From Streptomyces tropicalis (GTDB lineage: Bacteria > Actinomycetota > Actinomycetes > Streptomycetales > Streptomycetaceae), in contig NZ_JARJBB010000015.1 of NCBI RefSeq assembly GCF_029269835.1, positions 1 to 64,000 on the forward strand: DNA of 64,000 nt, written 5' to 3'. Positions 26,006 to 34,287 of the stretch are shown here, piece after piece. The notes beneath the pieces were generated by a model. It was not told the DNA's origin, did not search any database, and saw nothing but the letters and a program-made list of their open reading frames with translations. Positions within the stretch are counted from its first letter, which is position 1; each line of letters begins with the position of its first letter. The position numbers were made by a program, and so were the translations under genes.

Positions 26006-27481
26006 TCACCACTTGCCCGGCGCGTAGTCCTTCAGGAAGACGCCGAACAGGTCCTCGCCCGCCTCGCCCCGCACGACCGGGTCGTAGACGCGGGCCGCGC
26101 CGTCGACCAGGTCCAGGGGGGCGTGGAAGCCTGCCTCGGCCAGCCGGACCTTGTCCGGGTGCGGGCGCTCGTCGGTGATCCAGCCGGTGTCCACCGCGGT
26201 CATGAGGATGCCGTCCTTCTCGAACATCTCCTGCGCGCTGGTGCGGGTGAGCATGTTCAGGGCCGCCTTGGCCATGTTGGTGTGCGGGTGCCCGGCGCCC
26301 TTGTAGCCGCGGTCGAACACCCCCTCCATGGCGGAGACGTTGACGACGTACGTGCGGCGGGCGGAGGAGGCCGCCATGGCCGGGCGCAGCCGGCTGATCA
26401 GGATGAAGGGCGCCGTGGAGTTGCACAGCTGCACCTCCAGCAGTTCGACCGGCGTGACCTCGTCCACCGACTGGATCCAGCTGTTGGTGTCGTGCAGGTC
26501 GGGCACCAGGCCGCCCGCGTCGATCGCGGTGCCGGCCGCGATGCGCTCCAGGGACGCCGAGCCGGAGACCAGGGCGAGGCCGGTGACGTCCTGGGCGGTC
26601 AGCGCGCCGCCGCCGGCGACCGGGAGCTCGGCCACGGCGCCGGAGCCGAAGGTGCCGATGACCTGGGCGGCGGGCAGCTCGCCGGCCGGCAGCGGCGCCG
26701 ACTCGGCGGAGACCAGCTCGCTGTAGGCCTGCGGGGAGCGGCGCACGGTCTGCGCCGCATTGTTGATCAGGATGTCCAGGGGGCCCTCGGCGGCGACCGA
26801 GTCGGCGAGGGCGACGACCTGGGCCGGGTCCCGCAGGTCGATGCCGACGATCTTCAGCCGGTGGATCCACGCGTCGCTGTCGGGCTGGGCCTTGAAGCGG
26901 CGGATCGCGTCGTTGGGGAAGCGCGTGGTGATCGTGGTGTGCGCGCCGTCGCGCAGCAGGCGCAGCGCGATGTACATGCCGATCTTGGCGCGGCCGCCGG
27001 TGAGCAGGGCGCGCTTGCCGGTCAGGTCGGTGCGGGCGTCGCGCCGGGCCCGGTTCTCGGCGGCGCAGCCCTGGCAGAGCTGGTGGTAGAAGTAGTCGAC
27101 CTCGACGTAGCGCTGCTTGCAGATGTAGCAGGAGCGCGGTCGCCGGAGTATGCCCGCGACCCGGCCCTCCTCCGTCCTCGAGGAGGGCAGGATGCCCTCG
27201 GTCTCGTCGTCGATGCGCTCGGCGGAGCCGGTGGCGGTGGCCTCGGTGACCGCGCGGTCGTGGGCGGTCTTCGCGGCGCGGCGCTCCTGGCGGCGGCGCT
27301 GCTTGACCGTGCGGTAGATGTGCGAGGTGGCCCGGCGGACCTTGATCGCGTCGGGGTGGTCGACATCGAGCCGGTCGAGTTCCTCGAGCACGCTCAAACA
27401 CACGGCGAGGCGCCCGGGGTCGATGCCGGGCCCGTCCGCCGCCTGGTCCGCGGTCGCCCGCCCGTCGTCTGTCACCGTCAT
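26006..27481 (-). CDS. SDR oxidoreductase with N-terminal helical region and zinc ribbon
   Basis: The 491-residue protein has a charged helical N-terminus (about 20-85), a four-Cys ribbon (CYICKQRY and CQGC, about 115-138) and an SDR domain (about 150-480) with TGGRAKIG and NNAAQTV. The strand-4 region carries a long insertion. At the catalytic YxxxK position the chain reads TNMAK: Lys is kept but Tyr is Thr. Many actinobacteria have such long zinc-ribbon SDRs of unknown substrate. It is 103 bp downstream of the WS/DGAT gene's stop on the same strand's map, but a separate unit seems likely. Confidence 0.75.
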   Translation of the reverse strand: MTVTDDGRATADQAADGPGIDPGRLAVCLSVLEELDRLDVDHPDAIKVRRATSHIYRTVKQRRRQERRAAKTAHDRAVTEATATGSAERIDDETEGILPSSRTEEGRVAGILRRPRSCYICKQRYVEVDYFYHQLCQGCAAENRARRDARTDLTGKRALLTGGRAKIGMYIALRLLRDGAHTTITTRFPNDAIRRFKAQPDSDAWIHRLKIVGIDLRDPAQVVALADSVAAEGPLDILINNAAQTVRRSPQAYSELVSAESAPLPAGELPAAQVIGTFGSGAVAELPVAGGGALTAQDVTGLALVSGSASLERIAAGTAIDAGGLVPDLHDTNSWIQSVDEVTPVELLEVQLCNSTAPFILISRLRPAMAASSARRTYVVNVSAMEGVFDRGYKGAGHPHTNMAKAALNMLTRTSAQEMFEKDGILMTAVDTGWITDERPHPDKVRLAEAGFHAPLDLVDGAARVYDPVVRGEAGEDLFGVFLKDYAPGKW

Positions 27482-27584
27482 CGTGCTGCCGCTTCCCTGG
27501 TCAACCGCGGCGCTCGGAGTCGCGCCCGCTTTCGAACGCGGGATTTTACTTCAGCGCCGGGCCGCACCACCAAACGCGGGACGA

Positions 27585-28946
27585 TCAAGGACCGCAGACG
27601 GCGATCAGGGTCCGCACCTCCTCCCGGACGGCGGCCGCGAGGCGGTCGAGGTCGGGCACGGCCCTGCCGTCGGCGACGAGGCCGTAGTGGACGCCTCCGC
27701 GGTAGGTCGAGATCGCGACGGCCAGGGACTGCCCGCGGGCCAGCGGCGCGAACGGGTAGACCTCGGTGAGCGGGTGGCCGCCGAGTTTCAGGCCGAGGCT
27801 GGGCAGCGGCACGCTGGTGACCAGGATGTCGAACCAGAGCCGGGCGGCCTGGCCGACCAGCGGGCCGCCGATCCGGTGCCCGAGCGCGGGCACGTGGTCG
27901 GCGAGCAGCGCGACCGCGCCGGCGCCCCGGTTCGGCCCGGCGTCCTTGTTGCGGTCCATGGCGGCACGGACGGCGGCGAGGCGGCGCAGCGGGTCCGGGT
28001 CGCCCACCGGAAGCTCTATCAGGTAGCCGGAGAGCCGGTTGCCCTGCGGCTGTGCGGACCGGGGGCGGCGCCGGGAGACGGGGATCAGGGCGCGGGGTGC
28101 GACGCCGTCGCTGCCGTCGCCGCGTTCGTCGAGCCAGCGGCGCAGGGCACCCGCGACGACGGCGATGACCACGTCGTTGACGGTCCCGCCGACGGCCTTG
28201 CGGACCAGGTGCACGTCGTCGATGTCGACGACCACCCCGGCGGTTCGGCGGGTGCCGGTGGGCTCGGCGGCGAGTGCCGGGACGGGGCGGCTGGTGAGCG
28301 TGGAGCGGGCCACCGCCGCCCCGATGTCGAGGGCCCGGCCGACGTCGGAGAGCGCGCCGCGCAGCAGTCCCGGCAGCCGGCGCACGTCGGGCAGCAGGCT
28401 GCGCGGCGGCTCGGCGGGCCGGGGCCGGGGTTCGGGCAGGTCCATCGGGTCGAGGATCGCCGCGGCGAGCGTCAGGGCGCGCAGCCCGTCGGCGAGGGCG
28501 TGGTGGAACTTGAACAGCACGGCGAAGGAGACACCGTCCTCGCCGGGCAGCACGTGCGCCTCCCACGGCGGCCGGTTGCGCTGCAACGGGCGCTGCATGA
28601 GCCGGCCGGCCTCCGCGTGGAAGTCCGCGGCCGGGGCGTGCAGCCGGACGTGGTGCAGCGGGTCGAAGCCGGGGTCGGGTTCGCGGGTGGCGCCGCCGAA
28701 GGACAGCGGCTGCCGCAGGCCGTCCGCGAGCGGCCGGCCGGGGCCGAGCGGCCGCCACAGGTCACGGATGCGCATGCGCAGCCCGGGGACGGCGGCCGCC
28801 CGCGCGGCGAGCAGGTCGGCCGCGTGGGCGCCGGCGGTGGGCGAGTGTGCCGAGAAGACCCCGAGCGCGCCCAGATGCATGGGGTGGTCGGCGGACTCGA
28901 TGTTCCAGAACGCCAGGTCTAGGGGAGCGAGCAGATCGGAAGTCAA
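27585..28946 (-). CDS. Wax ester synthase / diacylglycerol acyltransferase (WS/DGAT)
   Basis: The roughly 453-residue protein has the WS/DGAT active-site motif HHALADG (HHxxxDG) at about 140, the N-terminal PLDLAFWNIES segment, the ND-type motif GTVNDVVIA (about 240) and a C-terminal condensation-like domain. These enzymes make triacylglycerol or wax esters from acyl-CoA at the membrane surface, a carbon store in Streptomyces. TTG 28946 is preferred because GAGG lies about 7 nt upstream; another TTG six codons earlier has no ribosome site. Confidence 0.87.
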   Translation of the reverse strand: MTSDLLAPLDLAFWNIESADHPMHLGALGVFSAHSPTAGAHAADLLAARAAAVPGLRMRIRDLWRPLGPGRPLADGLRQPLSFGGATREPDPGFDPLHHVRLHAPAADFHAEAGRLMQRPLQRNRPPWEAHVLPGEDGVSFAVLFKFHHALADGLRALTLAAAILDPMDLPEPRPRPAEPPRSLLPDVRRLPGLLRGALSDVGRALDIGAAVARSTLTSRPVPALAAEPTGTRRTAGVVVDIDDVHLVRKAVGGTVNDVVIAVVAGALRRWLDERGDGSDGVAPRALIPVSRRRPRSAQPQGNRLSGYLIELPVGDPDPLRRLAAVRAAMDRNKDAGPNRGAGAVALLADHVPALGHRIGGPLVGQAARLWFDILVTSVPLPSLGLKLGGHPLTEVYPFAPLARGQSLAVAISTYRGGVHYGLVADGRAVPDLDRLAAAVREEVRTLIAVCGP

Positions 28947-29119
28947 TGGCGTGCCTCGCGTCAACGATGGGTGAGCCAGCAGTCAACCGCTCCCGGATGA
29001 TTACGGTCAAGTACGATCACGCTACGCTCAGTTAACAGCAGATTAAGTCCGGCCCCGGCGAAGGGAGCGGGACACGTGGGGCGCCCGGAGTCACGCCCCG
29101 CCCGGGTGGCGGCCGGGCG

Positions 29120-31441
29120 TCACTTCAGTGCAGGTGGCGAGGCCTGCGGGGACGTGCCCCAGCGGGAGGGGCGGGGGCCGACGGTGAAGTCCAGCGACCG
29201 CAGGGAGCGCAGCGCGCCGGTCGTCAGATACGTCCGGTCGTGCGTCACCCCGTTGGCGCGGACCGTACGGATGTACCGGTCGCCGTCCGAGGTGCCGGGG
29301 GTCCGGATGGTCAGCACGCCCCGCGGGTAGTACCGCCTGTCCAGCCGCAGCTCGATGCGGTCGAAGACGGGGGTCGTCAGGCCCCAGGTGGCGTAGCCGG
29401 GCTGGACGGGGAAGAGGCCGATGGAGGACAGCACGTTCCAGGCGGACATGGTGCCGAGGTCGTCGTTGCCGGTGATGCCGGTGGGGGCGTCGGTGAACAG
29501 GGTGAGTGCGGCGTGGACGACGTCGGTGGTCTTCCAGGGCTGCCCGGTCGACAGGTAGGTGTAGGGGGCGATGAGGTCGGGTTCGTTCCGGGGGTTGTAC
29601 TTGTCGGCGTTGTAGTAGTCGTAGGGGCCGTTGACCCAGACGTCACGGGCGGTCTTCGCGGGGTCCGTGAGCAGGCGGTCGTAGGCGAAGAAGGAGTCGA
29701 GGCGGTCGTTGGCCTTCTGCCGGCCGCCGATGAGGGAGATCATGCCGGGCAGGTCCTGCGGGACGAGCCACTGGTACTGCCAGGCCGTGCCCTCGTGGAA
29801 GCCCCCGCCCCTCGCGGGGTCGGCGGAGCCGGTGAAGGCGCCGGAGGCGTCGCGGGCGCGGAAGAAGCGGGTCGAGGGGTCGAAGATGCGGCGGTAGTTC
29901 TGCGCCCGGGCGGCGTAGCGTGCCGCGTCGGCGTCATGGCCCAGGCCGCGGGCCATCTCGGCGAGCATCGCGTCCGACAGCGCGTACTCCAGCGTCGCCG
30001 AGGCACCGAACGCGTAGTCCGAGTGGCCGGGCTTGGGCGGCTTGTGGCCCCTGATGTACGGCGCGAAGCCGCGCGCGAGGTAGTCCGGGTCGGCGTCCCG
30101 GCCCACGGCCGGGGACGTGGCGGGCGGCACCCCGTCGGCGTTCTTCCTCAGCGCCCGGTACGCCTCCTCCTCGTGGCCCGTGAGCAGGCCCTGCTGGTAG
30201 GCGTTGGTGAGGAAGGGGGTGACCGGGTCGCCCGTCATCACGTTGGTCTCGACGGTGCCGTAGCCCCACTTGGGCAACCAGCCGCTGTCCCGGTCGATGC
30301 GGAGCACGGACAGCGCCATGTCCCGCGACTCGCGGGGCGCGAACAGGGCGAGGAACTGCGCCTGGGTGCGGTACGTGTCCCACAGCGACCAGTTCTGGTA
30401 GTACGTGAAGCCCCGCGCGCGATGGATCCTCCGGTCCCAGCCGGTGTAGCGGCCGTCGGCGTCACTGCCGACGTTGGGCGCGAGGTACGCCCGGTACAGC
30501 GACGAGTAGAAGGTGCGGCGCCGGGTGGGCGAACCGCCGTGCGCCCGGACGGTGCCGAGCCGCGCCTCCCAGGCCCGCCGGGCGGCGGCACGGACGGCGT
30601 CGAAGGAGCGGCCGCCCTCCGCACGCAGGTTGACCTCGGCGCCCCGGGCGTCGACGTAGGACAGCGCGGTGGTGGCCTCGACGGTGCGGTCCCGGGTGGT
30701 GTCGAAGCGGACGTAGGCGCCGCCGCGGCCCTTGGCCGAGCCCGGGGTCACCCGGGTGCCGTCCCAGGTGCCGTGGGCGGTGAAGGGGCGGTCGAACCGG
30801 GTCACCGCGTAGACGGTGTACGGCAGGGTGTCCACGCAGAAGCCGCGGCCGGTGACGGCGGTGCGGACCGTGCGGTCGTCCAGGACCTCCACCGCGGAGT
30901 CGACGCGCCGGTGGAGCGACTGGGCCGCGTTCAGCAGGACGTCGGCCTTGTCGGTGGCCGGGAAGGTGTAGCGCTGGACGCCGGTGCGGGCGGTGGCCGT
31001 CAGTTCGGCCCGGATCCCGGAGTCGAGGTCCACCCGGTAGTAGCCGGGGCTCGCCTCCTCGTGGTCGTGGCGGAAGGCCGCCGCGTACCGCGCGTTGTCC
31101 GTCCGGGTGACCTCGCCGGTCGCCGGGAGCACCGGAAGGTCGCCGCCGAGCCGGCAGCCGACCCCCGAGAGGTGGACCAGGGAGAAGCCCCGGATGCGGT
31201 GCTGGGCGTAGTCGTAGCCGGTGCTGTGTCCGGTGTCCGGGGAGAACTGCACCATGCCGAAGGGCACGGCGGCGCCGGGGAAGGTGTTGCCCTCGGCGGC
31301 GGTTCCGATGAACGGGTCGACCAGGTCGGTGAGCCGGCCGTCGCGGAGCTCGGCGGCGCTTGCGGCGTCGGGGGCGGCGCAGAGGGCGGACACTGCCACC
31401 GCTGCGGCGAGGCACAGGCGCAGGTGCCGGGTCCATCTCAT
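29120..31441 (-). CDS. Secreted glycoside hydrolase family 92 (alpha-1,2-mannosidase type)
   Basis: The 773-residue protein has a signal peptide (LRLCLAAAVAVSALCAAPDA) and runs full length through the two GH92 domains: an N-terminal beta domain starting DLVDPFIGTAAEGNTFPGA and an (alpha/alpha)6 domain with YKIPxx-like variation and GNDDLGTMSAW near the end. Family members are inverting, calcium-dependent exo-alpha-mannosidases active on N-glycans and yeast mannan. As a secreted enzyme it could feed mannose to the cytoplasmic GH38 enzyme at 17.4 kb. An imperfect palindrome follows its start. Confidence 0.88.
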   Translation of the reverse strand: MRWTRHLRLCLAAAVAVSALCAAPDAASAAELRDGRLTDLVDPFIGTAAEGNTFPGAAVPFGMVQFSPDTGHSTGYDYAQHRIRGFSLVHLSGVGCRLGGDLPVLPATGEVTRTDNARYAAAFRHDHEEASPGYYRVDLDSGIRAELTATARTGVQRYTFPATDKADVLLNAAQSLHRRVDSAVEVLDDRTVRTAVTGRGFCVDTLPYTVYAVTRFDRPFTAHGTWDGTRVTPGSAKGRGGAYVRFDTTRDRTVEATTALSYVDARGAEVNLRAEGGRSFDAVRAAARRAWEARLGTVRAHGGSPTRRRTFYSSLYRAYLAPNVGSDADGRYTGWDRRIHRARGFTYYQNWSLWDTYRTQAQFLALFAPRESRDMALSVLRIDRDSGWLPKWGYGTVETNVMTGDPVTPFLTNAYQQGLLTGHEEEAYRALRKNADGVPPATSPAVGRDADPDYLARGFAPYIRGHKPPKPGHSDYAFGASATLEYALSDAMLAEMARGLGHDADAARYAARAQNYRRIFDPSTRFFRARDASGAFTGSADPARGGGFHEGTAWQYQWLVPQDLPGMISLIGGRQKANDRLDSFFAYDRLLTDPAKTARDVWVNGPYDYYNADKYNPRNEPDLIAPYTYLSTGQPWKTTDVVHAALTLFTDAPTGITGNDDLGTMSAWNVLSSIGLFPVQPGYATWGLTTPVFDRIELRLDRRYYPRGVLTIRTPGTSDGDRYIRTVRANGVTHDRTYLTTGALRSLRSLDFTVGPRPSRWGTSPQASPPALK

Positions 31442-31654
31442 GCGGGAAGACCTCCGGAGGAGACGTCGATTCCTGCATGATCACTTCTGATGGCCCGTCA
31501 GCCCGGCATCCCGGGGGTGTCGCGTGCGACGCGTCGCGGGCGCGCGGGCGCGTGCGGGGGCGCCCAGGGGCGCGCGGGACCGCTGCGCGTGCGGGGAGCC
31601 GAGGAGTGCGGGGAGCCCGCGGAGGGCGCGGAGCCCGTGGAGAGCGCGGAGGAC

Positions 31655-31677
31655 GCGGAGGCGGCAAGCGCCTCCGC
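31655..31677 (-). terminator. Hairpin terminator downstream of glgC
   Basis: GCGGAGGCG and CGCCTCCGC form a 9-bp perfect stem with a GCAAG loop, 8 bp beyond the glgC stop. The adjoining 31600-31655 is built of degenerate GCGGAG-like short repeats. Confidence 0.55.
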
Positions 31678-31685
31678 ACCGCGCC

Positions 31686-32906
31686 CTACGACACCTGCTG
31701 CCCCTTGCCCAGGGCGATCACGCCGCCCCGGGAGACCGTGTACAGCTCGGCGTCGCGCTCGGGGTTCACGCCGATGGTCGCTCCCGGCGGCACCTGCACG
31801 TTCTTGTCCAGGACCGCTCCACGCACGATGGCGCCGCGGCCGATGTGCACGTTGTCGTGCAGCACCGACCCCTGGACCACGGCCCCCGGGTCGACCACCA
31901 CGCCGGGCGACAGCACGGACCGGGTGACCTGACCGCGGATCAGGCAGCCCGCGCTGATGATCGACTCGCTGGCGATGCCGCCGGCGTTGAAGCGGGCCGG
32001 CGAGAGCTGGTACGAGTGCGTGTAGATGGGCCAGCTCCGGTTGAAGAGGTTGAAGCGGGGACGCTCGGCGATCAGGTCCATGTGGGCCTCGTAGTAGGCG
32101 TCGAGGGTGCCGACGTCCCGCCAGTAGCCCTGGTCCCGGGTGGTCTCGCCGGGCACGTGGTTGGCGTGGAAGTCGTACAGCTGCGCCTCGCCCCGGCCGG
32201 TGAGCTGCGGCAGGATCGAGCCGCCCATGTCGTGCACCGAGTCCGGGTCCTCCGCGTCCCGCTGCAGCGCCTCGATCAGCGCCTTGGTCGTGAAGAGGTA
32301 GTTGCCCATCGACGCGAACACGCACTCGGGGTCGTCGGCCAGGCCCGGCGGGTCCGCGGGCTTCTCCAGGAAGCGCTCGACCGCCCGCCCGTCCGAGCCC
32401 GGCGTGATCACGCCGAACGCGGAGGACTCCGAGCGGGGCACCCGGATTCCGGCCACCGTCACCCCCGCGCCGCCCTCGATGTGCTGCCGGAGCATCTGCC
32501 GCGGATCCATGCGGTAGACGTGGTCGGCGCCGAAGACGGCCACGTAGTCCGGCTGCTCGTCGTGGACCAGGTTCAGCGACTGCAGGATGGCGTCCGCGCT
32601 GCCCAGGTACCAGCGGGGGCCGAGCCGCTGCTGCGCGGGGACCGGGGTGACGTAGTTGCCGAGCAGGCTCGACATGCGCCAGGTGGTGGTGATGTGCCGG
32701 TCCAGCGAGTGCGACTTGTACTGCGTGAGCACGCAGATGCGCAGGATGTCGGCGTTGACGAGGTTGGACAGCACGAAGTCGACGAGCCGGTAGGTGCCGC
32801 CGAAGGTGACCGCCGGTTTGGCGCGGTCCGCGGTCAGGGGCATCAGGCGCTTGCCCTCTCCGCCCGCCAGGACGATTCCGAGGACCGAAGGTCCACCACG
32901 ACGCAT
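31686..32906 (-). CDS. glgC: Glucose-1-phosphate adenylyltransferase
   Basis: The 406-residue protein has the nucleotidyltransferase motif VLAGGEGKRLMPLTADRAKP at its N-terminus, WYLGSADA and GADHVYRMDP in the active site, FLEKPADPP, and a C-terminal left-handed beta-helix (hexapeptide repeats from about 290). It makes ADP-glucose for glycogen synthesis. ATG 32906 is chosen because GGGGAG lies 6 nt upstream; a GTG five codons earlier overlaps that ribosome site. glgA, often nearby, is not encoded here as an intact gene. Confidence 0.92.
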   Translation of the reverse strand: MRRGGPSVLGIVLAGGEGKRLMPLTADRAKPAVTFGGTYRLVDFVLSNLVNADILRICVLTQYKSHSLDRHITTTWRMSSLLGNYVTPVPAQQRLGPRWYLGSADAILQSLNLVHDEQPDYVAVFGADHVYRMDPRQMLRQHIEGGAGVTVAGIRVPRSESSAFGVITPGSDGRAVERFLEKPADPPGLADDPECVFASMGNYLFTTKALIEALQRDAEDPDSVHDMGGSILPQLTGRGEAQLYDFHANHVPGETTRDQGYWRDVGTLDAYYEAHMDLIAERPRFNLFNRSWPIYTHSYQLSPARFNAGGIASESIISAGCLIRGQVTRSVLSPGVVVDPGAVVQGSVLHDNVHIGRGAIVRGAVLDKNVQVPPGATIGVNPERDAELYTVSRGGVIALGKGQQVS

Positions 32907-32917
32907 CGCCGCTCCCC

Positions 32918-33082
32918 TCACCCGGTTGAACCAGTTTCTGCCCCCGAGCAGCGGGGACCAAGCCTGCTCCAGCCGGAACGGGGCGGGCCGGGCCGGTGCC
33001 CGGACGCTCCGTCCACCGGCACGAGTACCCCGGTGCCGCCGTCCTGGACCACCGACGGCGCGCCGTCCGCGGCTCGCCTCAT
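32918..33082 (-). CDS. Possible 54-residue coupled ORF, uncertain
   Basis: An ATG at 33082 overlaps the stop of the FhuF-like gene as ATGA, the arrangement of translational coupling, and the frame runs 54 residues to a stop 11 bp before the glgC start. It contains SVVQDGGTGVLVPVDG, which resembles a stretch of GT4 glycosyltransferases such as GlgA, then a low-complexity tail. It may be a remnant, a leader region of glgC, or chance. Confidence 0.25.
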   Translation of the reverse strand: MRRAADGAPSVVQDGGTGVLVPVDGASGHRPGPPRSGWSRLGPRCSGAETGSTG

Positions 33083-34020
33083 GGTCGCCCGGATGCGGTC
33101 CGCGGGGAAGGGTGCGGGGCCCGGCTGAAGCAGCAGTCCCCGCAGACGCCGGCGCCGGACACGCGGTAGTAGAGACAGCAGCTGCGGCGCCGGAAGACGG
33201 CTCCCGGACCGGGGGCGGGTACGGGGGCGCGTGCGAATGCGGATGCGGGGCGGGAGGCGGGTGCGGCTTCGGGGCCCGCCGGGGGTGCGGCTTCGGGAGG
33301 CACCGCGGAGGCCGGGCCCGGGGCCGTGAAGGTGCCCGATCCGGCGAGGAGGGGGTGGGCCAGGAGGTGCGCGGTGAGATCCCAGGCGCGGGCGGCCGCC
33401 TCCGGACGGCCGCTGCCGCGGGCCCACCGGTCGAGCTGGCGCGCGGTGCCCACGAGCGCGGACGCCGCGTTGCCCCGCAGCAGTCCGGGCGCGACCCGGT
33501 ACCGGGCGCCCAGCGCCGCGGCCAGGGGCCGCAGATGGCCGTCCAGGACGAGTGCGGCGACGGTGTCCGCGTCCGCGGGCCGCGGGCGCACCTCGGTCAG
33601 CCACAGGTCGTCGGGGGCACCGCCGGCCGGGTCCCAGCGGAGCAGGCCCGCGTCCAGGTCGGGGACCTGCCCGTACACGGCGGCGCAGCCGAGGACGGCC
33701 GACCACAGCCGGGCGGCGAGCGCCTGCTGGGCCACCGACGCGGCGACCCGTGGTTCGGGGGTGCCGATCCCGCGGGCGACCCTGCCGACGCGCAGCGTCA
33801 GCGGATCGCGGTGCCCGGCCGACGGCCCGCGTCCGGTCGCCGCCCCGGGACCGGCGTCCGGGGCGCCACCGTCGCGGGAGGGCGCCCGGTCGTCGCGCGG
33901 CCCGGGGGCGGCGTAGGCGCGGGCGAGTGTGGGCAGGGGCCCGTGCGGCGGCGCGCCGGTGTGCAGGGGGAAGAAGCCGCCGAGGGACCGCAGCGCGGCC
34001 AGTTGGGGATCGAGGTCCAC
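33079..34020 (-). CDS. FhuF-like (2Fe-2S) protein, putative ferric siderophore reductase
   Basis: The product (about 313 residues) ends with the FhuF-type iron-sulfur motif CC-x10-C-x2-C within RRSCCLYYRVSGAGVCGDCC. The middle holds an alpha-helical domain (VAASVAQQALAARLWSAVLG). Family members reduce Fe(III)-siderophores in the cytoplasm. Long Pro/Ala-rich linkers precede the cluster motif. The GTG at 34020 gives the family-like start VDLDPQLAALRSLGG; no ribosome site is visible, but TACTAC lies 7-12 nt upstream, so the mRNA may be leaderless. A TTG six codons earlier is the alternative. Confidence 0.75.
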   Translation of the reverse strand: MDLDPQLAALRSLGGFFPLHTGAPPHGPLPTLARAYAAPGPRDDRAPSRDGGAPDAGPGAATGRGPSAGHRDPLTLRVGRVARGIGTPEPRVAASVAQQALAARLWSAVLGCAAVYGQVPDLDAGLLRWDPAGGAPDDLWLTEVRPRPADADTVAALVLDGHLRPLAAALGARYRVAPGLLRGNAASALVGTARQLDRWARGSGRPEAAARAWDLTAHLLAHPLLAGSGTFTAPGPASAVPPEAAPPAGPEAAPASRPASAFARAPVPAPGPGAVFRRRSCCLYYRVSGAGVCGDCCFSRAPHPSPRTASGRP

Positions 34021-34287
34021 GAGGAGCAGTAGTACCAAAGCGGCTGCCGGAGCGGCCGCCCCGGGCCGCCCCTAGGGGTGGCCGTCCGGGGGTCCCCCAC
34101 GGGTCTCCACCGCCGGTCGCCCACCCCTGGGATGACGGCGCCGGAGGTGTACTCCATCGGCAGTAGGACGTAGTGCGTGCTCAGGGACGACGACGGGAAG
34201 AGATCGACACGGCAGGGTGTTGCCCATGAAGGCAGACCGTTCGTCGTGCAGGGGTCACCGCCCCCGCCTCACGCAGAGGAGCAGCCG

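Noticed and set aside
31497..31685. Short GCGGAG-type repeats as a possible satellite or coding repeat
   Set aside because: Units are degenerate and the frame (EPAEGAEPVESAED) has no start; explained by simple-sequence drift next to the glgC terminator.
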